NCBI GenBank assembly: GCA_036939975.1
Contig: JALLPB010000497.1
Span: 1 to 18,060 of the forward strand
Direction of reading: 5' to 3'
Length of the DNA stretch: 18,060 nucleotides
Source of the DNA: Cyclostephanos tholiformis
Taxonomy: Eukaryota > Bacillariophyta > Thalassiosirophyceae > Thalassiosirales > Thalassiosiraceae
The notes beneath the pieces are model-generated. The model was not told the origin of the DNA, did no database searches, and saw only the letters and a list, made by a program, of their open reading frames with translations. The translations under genes and the position numbers were made by a program. Below, piece by piece: positions 1 through 9,330 of this stretch. Each line of letters begins with the position of its first letter. The first letter of the stretch is position 1.

Positions 1-96
1 CTCCCCCCAGCAAATCAATGTCATAATCACGACAATGGTGGTCGAACGCCGCACTCTCGTCGCAACCTCACACCTCCACCTCCATTGGTTACAGTG

Positions 97-1662
97 ATGA
101 GAGTTTCTTTGCTTGATTGTCTCCGTGACGATGGCACTGTTGACGTTGAGCGATGTCTTGAGTATTTCAATCACAAACGAGAGAGGGATCGACTTCTGCT
201 TGACTATGCATTGATGGAACCAGAGTCATTTCTGTCAGGCGGCGGTGAGTCTGATGACGAGTCTCCAATACATGATAGGGAGCGGCGGACACGTGCACGA
301 AGGATCGTTTATGGGAGAAAAGATTCTGAGGACGGTCCTCTTGTTATTATTCCACCCCATGAATCACTTTGGTACAAGATGTACGTTTCAAATTTCTATC
401 TCACTGAGAATCGGAGGATGCAGTCAAAGTTTCGTGCCCGATTTCGTATTCCATATGATAACTTCAGAGAACTCGTTCATTGGGTGACGATAGATCCCCT
501 ATTCGATAGATGGTGTGGAAAGAAGTGCAACAACAAGAGGAGTTCACCCGTCGAATTGCTTGTACTAGGTTCGTTGCGCTATCTTGGTCGAGGCTGGACG
601 TTCGATGACATTGAAGAGGCAACTGCCATTTCAAAGGAGGTGCATCGAGTATTCTTTCATAAGTTCATCAGGTTTGGATCAACAGAGCTCTATAGCAAGT
701 TCGTGCTGACTCCTATTAGTACAGACGATGCTTTGACTCACATGGCCGAGTTTTCGTCAGCTGGTTTGCCAGGATGCATTGGTTCTATTGATTGTACTCA
801 CATCGTCACAGAGCGATGTGAGTATAATCTCAAGAATAATCATCTGGGATTCAAGTCTGCAAACACAACACGTACGTATAATCTCACTTGTAATCACAGA
901 CGTCGTATTCTGCATTCTACAGGCGGTGGGCCTGGCCGTTGGAACGACCAAACCATGGTGAGATTTGACAAGTTTATTAGTGGCATTCGTGACGGCATGA
1001 TGTTGGCTGACAACAAATTTGAGCTCGAGTCAACCGATAAGGAATCGGGTGCCATTGTACAAACCACTTTCTCTGGTGTGTATGTTATTTGTGACAATGG
1101 CTATCTTGATTGGTCGTGCACAGTGCCACCGTACAGCATGACGAGTCGCCGTGAAGAAATACGTTGGTCAAATTGGTTGGAGTCAATGAGGAAAGATGTC
1201 GAGTGTACATTCGGAATTCTAAAAGGGAGATGGCGCATTCTTAAATCTGGTGTTCGTTTATGGGGCGCTCTTAAGGCCGATGACGTTTGGCTCACATGTT
1301 GTGCGATGCATAACTGGTTACTTGATATTGATGGATTTAGCGGTGAGTGGGATGGCGGTGTCCCAATTAGTGATTGGTCGGGTTCACTTGGTGACCTTGA
1401 TTACGACGGTATACCGGAAGATATTCCAAATGCGATCGCACGTCTGAGTAGAAATCTTGATCCCAGAAATTATGACTCATCGGGGATGGGACGTGGAAAT
1501 GACATCATTACCGATCAAATAGTTGAGAATGATCATGTGCAGCAGATAGTGCAAAATACGGTATCCAATATGAAATTGTCCGAGTTTCGTCGTAAGTTGG
1601 TCGAACATTATGACATACAATTTCGTAGAAATAGATTAGTGTGGCCTAAACATAAGACATAA
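97..1662 (+). CDS. PIF/Harbinger DDE transposase
   Basis: Transposase expected to bind the element ends, cut and reinsert the DNA in the nucleus. From the ATG at 97 it is 521 residues. The frame stays open to base 1 through a Pro-rich stretch, so the true start may lie upstream of the window. Numbering from four residues before this ATG, a helical DNA-binding-like region (about 120-195, FRIPYDNFRELVHWV then a GWTFDDIEEAT segment) precedes the DDE domain (about 230-415). The catalytic triad is visible: Asp236 in GSIDCTH, Asp337 in ICDNGYLDW and Glu373 in DVECTFGILKGRW, followed by the family-typical CCAMHNWLL. All three acidic residues are present and there are no internal stops, so the enzyme may be active. 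It is convergent with the minus-strand gene, with 29 bases between the two stops. Family assignment is firm; activity is inferred. Confidence 0.93.
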   Translation: MRVSLLDCLRDDGTVDVERCLEYFNHKRERDRLLLDYALMEPESFLSGGGESDDESPIHDRERRTRARRIVYGRKDSEDGPLVIIPPHESLWYKMYVSNFYLTENRRMQSKFRARFRIPYDNFRELVHWVTIDPLFDRWCGKKCNNKRSSPVELLVLGSLRYLGRGWTFDDIEEATAISKEVHRVFFHKFIRFGSTELYSKFVLTPISTDDALTHMAEFSSAGLPGCIGSIDCTHIVTERCEYNLKNNHLGFKSANTTRTYNLTCNHRRRILHSTGGGPGRWNDQTMVRFDKFISGIRDGMMLADNKFELESTDKESGAIVQTTFSGVYVICDNGYLDWSCTVPPYSMTSRREEIRWSNWLESMRKDVECTFGILKGRWRILKSGVRLWGALKADDVWLTCCAMHNWLLDIDGFSGEWDGGVPISDWSGSLGDLDYDGIPEDIPNAIARLSRNLDPRNYDSSGMGRGNDIITDQIVENDHVQQIVQNTVSNMKLSEFRRKLVEHYDIQFRRNRLVWPKHKT

Positions 1663-1691
1663 TTTGATTACTAGTCATATTCTCGTTATTA

Positions 1692-3734
1692 TTAATATTC
1701 CTCCTCATCATCCCCAGTGGTATCCTCTGGTATGGACATCTCCTTCGTGCTTGTTGGAATACCCATCGCAGCCGATGCCTGCTCCAACACACGAGAAACA
1801 ATCGGATTGGTAGCTCTATCGGTCTTATTTCTCAACATATCTAGCTCGCTCAATAAGGACTCAATTTTATCGGACAATTCCGCAATCTTAACCCATGCCG
1901 ATGATCCCGCTGGTGTCAGCATTTTCTCTGCAATCAATATTTTTGCATCAAGTAACTTCTGTGCCCCGTCTAGTTCTTTCGACAACGCAAGGAAGTGCAT
2001 TTGACGATGCTCTCGGTCTGCATCATCCTCTTTCTGAGCAAGTAAACCCATGCTAACTTTTGTTTGAATTGAAATACCCCTCTCCTCGCCAATCGACCGG
2101 ACCACATCTTTCCTCTCACTCTCCTTCTTACGAAGCATTGCACGTGAGTTCTCTTTTCGCTCCGCTGCTGTTTGCGACAAGGGTGCACCTAAGGCTAGCG
2201 TTGCAGAGAAATGGTCAGACAAAGGACCGAAGCAAATGAAAGTGAACTTGCCATAAAAAACATATCCAGGGGGAGCTGTAACACCAAACGGATTGTTAGA
2301 CGACAATTCGTCATCGTCTAGCACTCCACCAACGTCTAACGCAATGTCACCAGTATTTTGTATTTGCGATCCGGCTTCTCCATTGGCATCATCTCCAGTG
2401 ATTTCGTCAATGTCCACCACCTTCGTAGCATCTCTATCCGGTGTCATCTCCATTGCATACATCCCGTTGGTGATGGCATCATAAAAATTTTTCTCAGTTT
2501 TGCCACTGGCAATGCTGGTAACCAATCCCGTCCTGTCCACTGTTACAATACTTGATAGACGCGTCACCAACGATTGCGCCTTCTTCAGAGACTTGTGGAC
2601 CTCCAACCCCATATCCCAAATCGTTTTCCCAGCATACTCCTTCCCATTGCTGTATTTCGAAATGGTCTCTACTGTGAAGTCAACACCGGCGATGTAGATA
2701 GGCAATGTGCCTCCAGAACATATTGTTTTCAGACGACGTTCGCTTCCTTCATCACCCTGTACCGTTTCATACAGCAAACCGAAAGCATGGTCTCCATCAA
2801 TAATCTGTTCGCACACCCCTTTGATTCCCTTTGCGGCGTCACCATAATACTGTTCACATACGCGCTTAAAACGGTCCTCCTTCCCAATTTTCTCAACACA
2901 GGTAAAGATGTAAACTTGGCACTGAAACGCAGCAAGGCGTTGTAACTCCCTCACCAAATTGCGGGGAAACTTTTTAGTCTTTCGAATTCTTGTCACAGGA
3001 TGGCAAGGGGGGCACCCCGTAGCAATTGGTGGGGTATTGTCTGTAGGCATGTCCCTCACCTTCAGCACCTTCAGACGTTTATCACAAAGAATGCACAGGT
3101 TTACCTTGTTTTTTTCATCTGGTGACATTATGTCGAAGCGGCTCCTCGCAACCTGGTCCAAGTCTTCCACCGAAATTGCGAACGGCATGTTCGACGGAGA
3201 TATCAACAGTGGCTCGATGCATCTCTCATGAGCAAGACGGTTGCAATTTAAACAAACCAAACAATCATCATCATGGGGATCACCTTTGCACTCACACAGA
3301 TGACCTGCAGCACAAATAAATGGATCGGCAACTGAGGGTCTGGCAATTTGATCATGATTCTCGATAGAAGGAGAGTCGCCGGAGTTTTCTTCATCAATGT
3401 CTTCGGCAATCATCTTTTTCTCCTTCTCGGCACTGCGATTGAGATAACGCTCGGCGCGAGAGAGTGATGGACTGGCAATTGAGATGACCGTGTCCTTCTT
3501 GCCAATAGCAGCAAGAACGGAGGCACGCTGAGCAGCACGCTGATTGGCGGTGGTGGTCATACTACTAGTCGTCCTGGTGATCAGACTAGCTTTCACTTTC
3601 TGGATGGCATGAGATCTTTCCAACTGCTTTGCCTGAGGGGACAGCTGCACCCTAACTCGTCCTCTCTGTTTGTTGCCATGAAGAGGGACGGATTCCGAGG
3701 AGCGCTTGGAAGGGAGGGGGGGGGAGGCTGACAT
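1692..3734 (-). CDS. Second Harbinger-borne protein with PHD-like zinc finger and coiled coil
   Basis: A 680-residue protein from the ATG at 3734; the frame is open further upstream to 3906 but has no earlier ATG. Residues 1-140 are basic and Ser/Thr-rich. A Cys/His cluster at about 141-217 fits a PHD-type C4HC3 finger: C-x-C, then C-x2-C-x4-H-x2-C (CLNCNRLAHERC), then C-x2-C (CILC). The first pair is C-x-C rather than the usual C-x2-C, and there is an extra Cys pair. A central domain I do not recognise (about 240-420) follows, then an acidic segment, a charged probable coiled coil (about 521-640) and an acidic tail ending DDEEEY. Harbinger elements usually carry a Myb/SANT-like second protein that helps bind the ends and import the transposase; none is seen here, and this protein may fill that role. 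That is inference. It starts next to the right terminus, so its promoter probably lies in the element end. Confidence 0.75.
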   Translation of the reverse strand: MSASPPLPSKRSSESVPLHGNKQRGRVRVQLSPQAKQLERSHAIQKVKASLITRTTSSMTTTANQRAAQRASVLAAIGKKDTVISIASPSLSRAERYLNRSAEKEKKMIAEDIDEENSGDSPSIENHDQIARPSVADPFICAAGHLCECKGDPHDDDCLVCLNCNRLAHERCIEPLLISPSNMPFAISVEDLDQVARSRFDIMSPDEKNKVNLCILCDKRLKVLKVRDMPTDNTPPIATGCPPCHPVTRIRKTKKFPRNLVRELQRLAAFQCQVYIFTCVEKIGKEDRFKRVCEQYYGDAAKGIKGVCEQIIDGDHAFGLLYETVQGDEGSERRLKTICSGGTLPIYIAGVDFTVETISKYSNGKEYAGKTIWDMGLEVHKSLKKAQSLVTRLSSIVTVDRTGLVTSIASGKTEKNFYDAITNGMYAMEMTPDRDATKVVDIDEITGDDANGEAGSQIQNTGDIALDVGGVLDDDELSSNNPFGVTAPPGYVFYGKFTFICFGPLSDHFSATLALGAPLSQTAAERKENSRAMLRKKESERKDVVRSIGEERGISIQTKVSMGLLAQKEDDADREHRQMHFLALSKELDGAQKLLDAKILIAEKMLTPAGSSAWVKIAELSDKIESLLSELDMLRNKTDRATNPIVSRVLEQASAAMGIPTSTKEMSIPEDTTGDDEEEY

Positions 3735-3827
3735 GGCGATGTGCGACGAGTGGCAGAGGGGGCACGGTTTGCGTTGAGAGTTGGTGTTTGTTGCATATTT
3801 TAATACTAACTCCCCACTACGTTGAAT

Positions 3828-3869
3828 GAGAATCACAAAAAATATTCGTCCAACTGTAAGGCTCGAGCT
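3828..3869 (+). repeat. Subterminal repeat of the Harbinger right end
   Basis: An about 40-base copy of the terminal sequence in the same orientation, sharing GAGAATCACAAAAAA, then CGTCC and TGTAAGGCTCG, and separated from the terminal copy by about 30 bases. Repeated ends of this kind are plausible binding sites for the transposase or its partner protein. It overlaps the upstream region of the minus-strand gene. Confidence 0.75.
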
Positions 3870-3900
3870 GGACCAAAACTGAAAATTTGGCTTTTTTAGC

Positions 3901-3943
3901 GAGAATCACAAAAAACGTCCGGCCATTGTAAGGCTCGGCCTAA
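3901..3943 (+). repeat. Terminal repeat of the Harbinger right end plus TAA junction
   Basis: The terminal copy of the same repeat ends ...TTGTAAGGCTCGGCC at 3940 and is followed by TAA (3941-3943), itself the first unit of TAATAATAA. Read inward it begins GGCCGAGCCTTACAATGG. The GGCC start, ACAATGG core and TAA neighbour are what is expected at a Harbinger end. The left partner lies outside the window. Confidence 0.72.
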
Positions 3944-4241
3944 TAATAATCGATTTTAGCTGAAACAGAGTATCCAAGCGAATTCCATTTTGGCGGGAGA
4001 TGAGAATCCCTGCGCCATCTATCTACCTACCTACCTACCTCCGTATGTTGTACGCCCACAAAAAAATAAATAGTATTGCGCAACATCGAGTGGTAATCAT
4101 CGGCGGCCACCGAACCTCGGCACTGACATCGGACGTTGCGCGATATCCTCCCACGATCCCATACAAAACGAGGACGTCGGGTTGCGCGCGGGTGCGGTCG
4201 TGGGGGGTGAGAAAAGGGGGAGAGGAAAAATAATACCCATC
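3944..4241 (+). promoter_or_regulatory. 5' region of the PPR gene with E2F-like motif and CTAC microsatellite
   Basis: About 300 bases between the Harbinger end and the PPR start codon. It holds TTTTGGCGGGA at 3988-3998, which fits the E2F consensus TTTSGCGS seen in plants and animals; a short (CTAC)n tract at about 4024-4041; and the palindrome TTGCGCAA at 4076-4083. The transposon therefore sits just upstream of, or within, the original promoter. No TATA box is obvious. The motif match is short and could be chance. Confidence 0.35.
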
Positions 4242-7200
4242 ATGTCATCCCTCCTCGGACGTCGACGACACCTCCTCGGCACGATCATCGATCCAGCCCG
4301 TCGTGGCGGCGGTCGATGTCATCATCATCGTCGTCGTCATCATCGTGCATCGTGGACGGAACCATCTTCCCGTCCTCGCGCGATCGACGATGACGCCGTC
4401 GTAGCTTTCGTCGAGTCGTCGTCGTCGTCCCCATCGGTCCCAAATCGCGTCCCGCGACGCGAACATCCCCCCGACGTCGTGCCGTCCTACCGTCCCGTAT
4501 CCGTCGTCGCGTGGCGCGTCCATCCTCGCGCGTCGTGTTCGTATTCGTATTCGTCTTCGTCGCGTCCGTCGTATTCGTCGTCCGGTCGTCACGGTGGCGT
4601 AGGATCCGTCATGCCGCCACCCCCCGCCGCCGCGTCCGTCGACGACGACGATAACGATTACGACTACGACGAATCGAACGGCGGGGGGGGATCGGGGGGG
4701 GGAGGGATCGGGGGGGGGGGGTTCGGCGAGTACATACGGCGGCGCGATCGCGGGGGGGACGATGGATATGGGGATGGTGGCATGTCGTCCCCCCCGTCGG
4801 CATCGTCGGTAACGACCGACCCCATGACGAAAACGACGACGGATGCGACTGCTACCGACGAATCGAAAATCGAATCGCACCCCCCCTCCCGGCGCGGATG
4901 GGAGGATTGGCGAGCGTCGTCGTCGTCGTCGGGCGGGGGAGGTAACCATCCGACGTCGGGCGAATATTACCACGACGATTACGGCATCGCGGGGACGTAC
5001 GACGACTACGACGACGAGGGGTACGGCGTGGAGATGCGAGATTGGAGCGCGAACAAGGGGGAGATCATGCGTCGATTGTCCTCGGACGTTACGAACATCC
5101 TCGGGGGTACATTGTCGTCGTCGTCGAACGGTAAGGACGCACGTGCCGTACTATCGCTGATGGAAGAGCTCGACGCGTTCTCGTCGAGCGTGACGTCGGA
5201 TATGCACGACATGAGCGACTTTCGTCGTAGGAATAAGCATTATCCTCCAGGAGCCTTCCTCTCGGATATCACGCGTCAGGTGGCGGAATGCGCGGAAGGC
5301 CTGCTGGATCACCTCCTCCGTCACCGTCACCACGGGGATGACGACGTCGGAGGGATGACGTCGTCGTCAATGTCGTTAACTACGCCCGAGGCGGAGGTTA
5401 GAGCTTACAAGCTGGCGATGGCCGCTTGGTCGCGCGCGTACCACCACCAAAGCGGCGATCGATGCGAGGGCGTGCTCGAAAAATACGGCGAGCGGTTCGG
5501 TGGGGACATGAATCACGTTCCCACCCTCGACGCTTACAAGACAGTTTTATCGGCGCATTTGATGTCGTGCTCGTCGATGACAACGACGACGACGACGTCC
5601 GATGATGCATCGAACGGTGGATTGTCGTCGATATCCCCCGGGGAGAAGGCATTGGACCTACTGTATTTGTTGAGCAGCGTACACGCGGCGGGGGACATGT
5701 TCCTGAAGCCGGACGTCGAGTTGTACTGTCTCACCGTCGCCGTGATACGGAACTCTCTGTTGGATTGGCAGTTGAATAGGAGATTTCGATCGTCCCGCTC
5801 GTTGGAGGAGAGGCTTGCCACTGGCGCCTTGGACGCCCTGGAACGCATGGAAACGTCGTTGTTGGAAGAGACGACCGGGACCAGTCACAAAAATACGGAC
5901 GATAGTCATCGACTGTCGCTCAAACAGTGGCATCTAGCGATAGGGGCATATGCGGACGGATTGGCCATCGCTGCTGGCATACCAGTGGAGAACGGCAACA
6001 AAATTGCAAATGAACTCCTAAGAAAATTGGAGCGACTCGTCACGGATAACTCTTCCAATATTGTCCTTTCGGTTGATCGCGAACGAACGAAAAACGGCGA
6101 CATCGACGTTCAGAAACTGCTGGAAGAAATCCAGCGTAACTTGGAAGTTGCCTACACGAGCGCACTGTCTTCGGGACTACGATTATCAAAAGATGCCGGT
6201 TATTTTGCCGATTTCAACGGCGTCCTCAACAATGCGATGTCCTCGGATGAGATATTTCAACGCATTAGAAATAGGGCGCAAAAGTCGCCATTGGAACAGC
6301 AATTCCTATTTCCGTTGCCAACGCCCGAGAATTATCGAGCCTTGGTTATGTGTTGGTGCGAATGCGTTCGTAAGCGCTACTCCAATTCCGAGTCCAATCA
6401 ACAGATGTCGAATCTTGCAGAGCTGCCCCATTTGAAGGCCGCGAGTCTCCTCAGACAGTTAGAGGTGCAACTCTCCGGAAAACCCACCGAAGGCTCGATA
6501 TACGCCAACGTGATTTGGGCTTGGGGTCAAGTTATCAACTGGCCCGCGATTTACAAGGACCAGAATGACTATTTCTTTGCCGTGGATGCCGTTGATGTGA
6601 TACTGAAGAGGGCTATGAGTCAATACGCTAACGACATTGTATACTTCCGTTCGAACGATACTGTTACGAAAATGTACAACATAGTCTTTCGGCTACATTC
6701 AAAGATCTTTAAAGGTGCGGATAAAGTCGTTAAACGATCATTGAAACTGCTTGATGAGATGGAATATTGGTATAAGCAAAGTGCCCATGCTCTTGCGCGG
6801 CCAGACGAGTTTACGTTTGCTCTTATCCTTAAAACCATATCTAACAGTGGGTCACAGTCATCTGCATCTAGCGCCGATGCTGTCATACAAAAGATGAATA
6901 ACTTTGGACTAAGGCCTCGGGAGAAACACTATCTTGGATTGATAAGAGCGTATTCACGAGTAGGACAAATGGATGTTTCAGATCCAATGAAGGTGGAATC
7001 CGTGTTACAGCAAGTGAAGGAAATATACAATCAGAATAAGAGCGTGAAGCCCAACACCGCGATGTACAGTGCATGTATTTCAGCATACGGTGGCTCCAGA
7101 GAGTACAATAGCACTTCGAAGGTGATGGAGTTGTTCGAGGAGTTGAGGGCATTGTATGAGAAAACAAATGATATAGCTTTTCGTCCGGATAGCATGCTAT

Positions 7201-8313
7201 ACGGCGCAGTTATCGATGCAATCTCGAAGACGAAGTCATTCAACAGTGCATCATTGCATCAGGCAATAAAAATTTTAGAAAAAATGGAACATGATCATGA
7301 TAATGGAGAGACCGAAACGGGGCCTAATCGTTACGCATATACAAACTTGCTGCGTGCAATATCCCAAACATGGATGGAAGACGGAACCACACTTGCAGAG
7401 GAGCTGATACAGCGAATGGAAAGCCGCTCTATACGATTGAATGACGAGTCGATTCGTCCCGACACACAGGCCTACACTACATTAATACAAACTTTTTCGA
7501 ATAGCAGGCAGTTATTCGCCGTAGAAAGAGCGCAAAAGTGGTTTCAGCATATGGACGAACAGTATAAGAATGGCAACTCCGGATGTAAGCCGAATAAAGT
7601 GACTTGTACCGCACTAATAAATTGCTGGCGGAGGAGTGAGCGACCAGAGGCTGGCGAGCAAGCGGAACAAATAATCTCTATGATGGAAAAAAGATACGAA
7701 GAGGGCGACTATGGGATGAAACCAGATGCGTTCGTGTATGCTTCGGCAATAGATGCTTGGGCACGGAGCAACTCACCCGGCAAGGCGTCGCGAGCATGGA
7801 GTATATACCAGCGAATGAAGATAAAGTATTCGAAGGGAAATATGGAGTCCAAGCCAAACAATGTCATTGTAAGTATTTATCACACAAAGTGCTTGAATTA
7901 TTCATTTGCAAGCCTGACTTATTTGATGGGGTGTATCAATTTCGTTGTACATTTCTATGCAGATGACCTCCATTGTAAAGGCATGCGGATACACGCAGGG
8001 TGGGAGAGAAGACAAACACAAGGCATTGAGAGTATTGCTGGAGTGCATGGGCGAGTTGAAGTCGACGAACATCATCAGCCCTACCCCTTTAACTTATCGA
8101 TCGCTGCTCAACGCTACCAGAGCCTTGGTGGACGACGATGCAAGAAGACGTCCCATTTCAGCTACAATATTCGAAACCTGTTGTCGGAATGGACAGCTGG
8201 ATAGGACCGTCCTAAAGGCGTTGGAGAAAACGCAACCCGATCTTTATGCGAAACTGCCAGGCGACATCCCTCCTATGTGGATGCGAAATGTTATCAAAGA
8301 ATATCAAGGCTAA
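4242..8313 (+). CDS. Pentatricopeptide repeat (PPR) protein, two exons
   Basis: Predicted RNA-binding protein of 1325 residues, probably mitochondrial or plastid, as is usual for PPR proteins. Exon 1 is 4242-7868 and exon 2 is 7963-8313, joined in phase 0. I chose the ATG at 4242 because the frame upstream has no ATG. The N-terminus is Arg-rich with few acids, consistent with an organelle transit peptide. Residues about 40-320 are low complexity: Ser runs, Asp/Tyr-rich blocks and a Gly-rich block from G runs. At least ten PPR-type helix starts follow at about residues 850-1260, including PDEFTFALILKTIS, PNTAMYSACISAYG, PDSMLYGAVIDAIS, PDTQAYTTLIQTFS, PNKVTCTALINCWR, PDAFVYASAIDAWA and, across the intron, PNNVIMTSIVKACG. 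Spacing exceeds the canonical 35 residues, with long acidic inserts between helices. No DYW, SMR or other catalytic tail is seen. The RNA target cannot be told from this. Confidence 0.88.
4683..4721 (+). repeat. G-run tract in PPR exon 1 (possible G-quadruplex)
   Basis: Runs of 8, 9, 3 and 12 G separated by 1-3 bases on the coding strand, encoding Gly-rich sequence with single Ser, Ile and Phe. Four G-runs with short loops meet the usual G-quadruplex pattern. The length of such runs is also prone to polymerase and sequencing error, which would shift the reading frame. Confidence 0.7.
7869..7962 (+). other. Spliceosomal intron in the PPR gene
   Basis: A 94-base GT-AG intron. The donor is ATT|GTAAGTATT and the acceptor TTCTATGCAG|ATG. 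Removing it joins codons for NNVI and MTSIVKACG in phase 0 and restores a PPR helix. Without splicing the frame runs into unrelated sequence to 8204. It interrupts a PPR motif rather than a spacer. Confidence 0.9.
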
Positions 8314-9330
8314 AAAAGTAATAATTGATCAATCTAACGTCACTACCAAATGTCCCACTTCTCACGCTGTAACCATCCTATGATTTTGGTCTCGACAGAC
8401 TTTCAAACCAAAAGCCAATCTCCTCCTCATGATCGGGTTAAAAATTGCAAGATGGTAGGAATGCATTCTAGCATGTTGTTTATATATAGGCCTGCCAGCT
8501 GCTTACCAGGATAAGACCCCCAAAACTCACTGGAATCACTACATACTCAGAGACTTTTCATGAAGACACTGATTCCACCATTGCTACATTGCTGCAGAGG
8601 ACACAAACTCCTCCATTTTGTCAACCTGCTAGATTTGAGCAGTTGTTGAATGTGCTGTCATGAATTTTCTTGACAACATTGGTTATGACCATTCGTTGCA
8701 GTGCTCCTTCCCAATTTTCTCCAGTCTAATGTTAAGAGTCACAGTCTTTGTCAACCCCAAGCATTAATTAAATGCACCATACTTAATTGCCTTGGCAGAA
8801 TATGTACCACCCAATTTCCTCAAGCCAATTGCCAAAAGTCACAGGTGTGAACCCCACGCAAACAATGAATGCCCCATTCTTAATCATTTTTATGGTGTTG
8901 AGTATGATGATGTGTTCTATAGTGATGATGCTGCATATAAGTTAAATGCCTCCTCCCCCGAAGTGGTCTGGCCAAAAAAGGTGAGTTTTCTGAGTGTTTT
9001 GAATTGCTTTACTAGTAGGTGCCCATATGTTGCCTTAAAAGTTGTGTTGAAAAAATGACCAGAACCTAGCCATTGGGTAGACCAAACAAACAACAAACTG
9101 TCAGGGATTTGTGCTTCTTGGAAAAGTTTTTGGATTTTGCTTTACCAGTAAAATGGTTTCTTATAATTTCTAAGTGATCTAGTCTACTCAAAGAGGTGAA
9201 ATTATGATGTCTTGAAAATTTAAATGAAAAAATGATCAGAACTCACATGTTGTGTACCCATTCTGGGTGTTAAATGGTTGGATATGCTCTGTTATGAAAT
9301 CATGTCATGGTGAAACTGTTTATTGTGAAG
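8314..9330. other. Intergenic region with an old ~100-base duplication
   Basis: No supportable gene. A segment at about 8709-8793 (CCCAATTTTCTCCAG...) is repeated imperfectly at about 8811-8895 (CCCAATTTCCTCAAG...), sharing AGTCACAG, AACCCCA and ATGC...CCAT...CTTAAT in order, so it looks like a decayed tandem duplication of about 102 bases. A further similar pair (TGAAAAAATGA[C/T]CAGAAC) lies at about 9048 and 9225. The frame at 8792-9058 has no ATG at its start and no family resemblance, so I do not call it a gene. The PPR 3' end and poly(A) site should lie at the left edge, but I see no clear signal. Confidence 0.5.

Larger units (their letters stand above)
1..3940. mobile_element. PIF/Harbinger-type DNA transposon, left end outside the window
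   Basis: A cut-and-paste element defined by three things seen here: an intact Harbinger DDE transposase, a second convergent gene, and a right terminus at 3940. Read inward from the right, the terminus begins GGCCGAGCCTTACAATGG, which resembles from memory the GGCC...ACAATGG terminus of rice mPing/Ping. The next bases outside are TAA (3941-3943), matching the 3-bp TAA/TTA target duplication typical of the superfamily. The second gene starts about 200 bases inside this terminus, so it lies within the element. The left terminus is not present because the transposase frame is open to base 1, so element length and the matching target duplication cannot be checked. Both frames are intact, which suggests recent activity. 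Confidence 0.8.

Noticed and set aside
85..96. Start of the transposase at 85
   Set aside because: The codon there is TTG; the first ATG is at 97, and the frame may in fact begin left of the window.
3735..3836. GTG start at 3836 for the minus-strand Harbinger gene
   Set aside because: The first in-frame ATG is at 3734 in a eukaryotic context; the stretch above it overlaps the subterminal repeat, although a C-x2-C there (CPLC) is curious.
4182..4241. Extension of the PPR protein to 4182
   Set aside because: That codon is TTG; the first ATG is at 4242.
4245..4973. 242-codon minus-strand frame rich in Arg, Pro and Ser
   Set aside because: It is the antisense shadow of the CpG-rich triplet-repeat part of the PPR exon; its composition is dictated by TCG/CGA repeats and it has no domain.
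7869..8204. Continuation of the PPR frame to 8204
   Set aside because: The PPR pattern is lost after a canonical GT donor and is restored in another frame after a TGCAG acceptor, so this is intron read-through plus out-of-frame exon 2.
8792..9058. 88-codon plus-strand frame with Asp/Tyr-rich segment
   Set aside because: It begins at TTG, has no recognised motif and lies in a decayed duplicated region; a GTGAGT after WPKK resembles a splice donor but no partner exon is evident.
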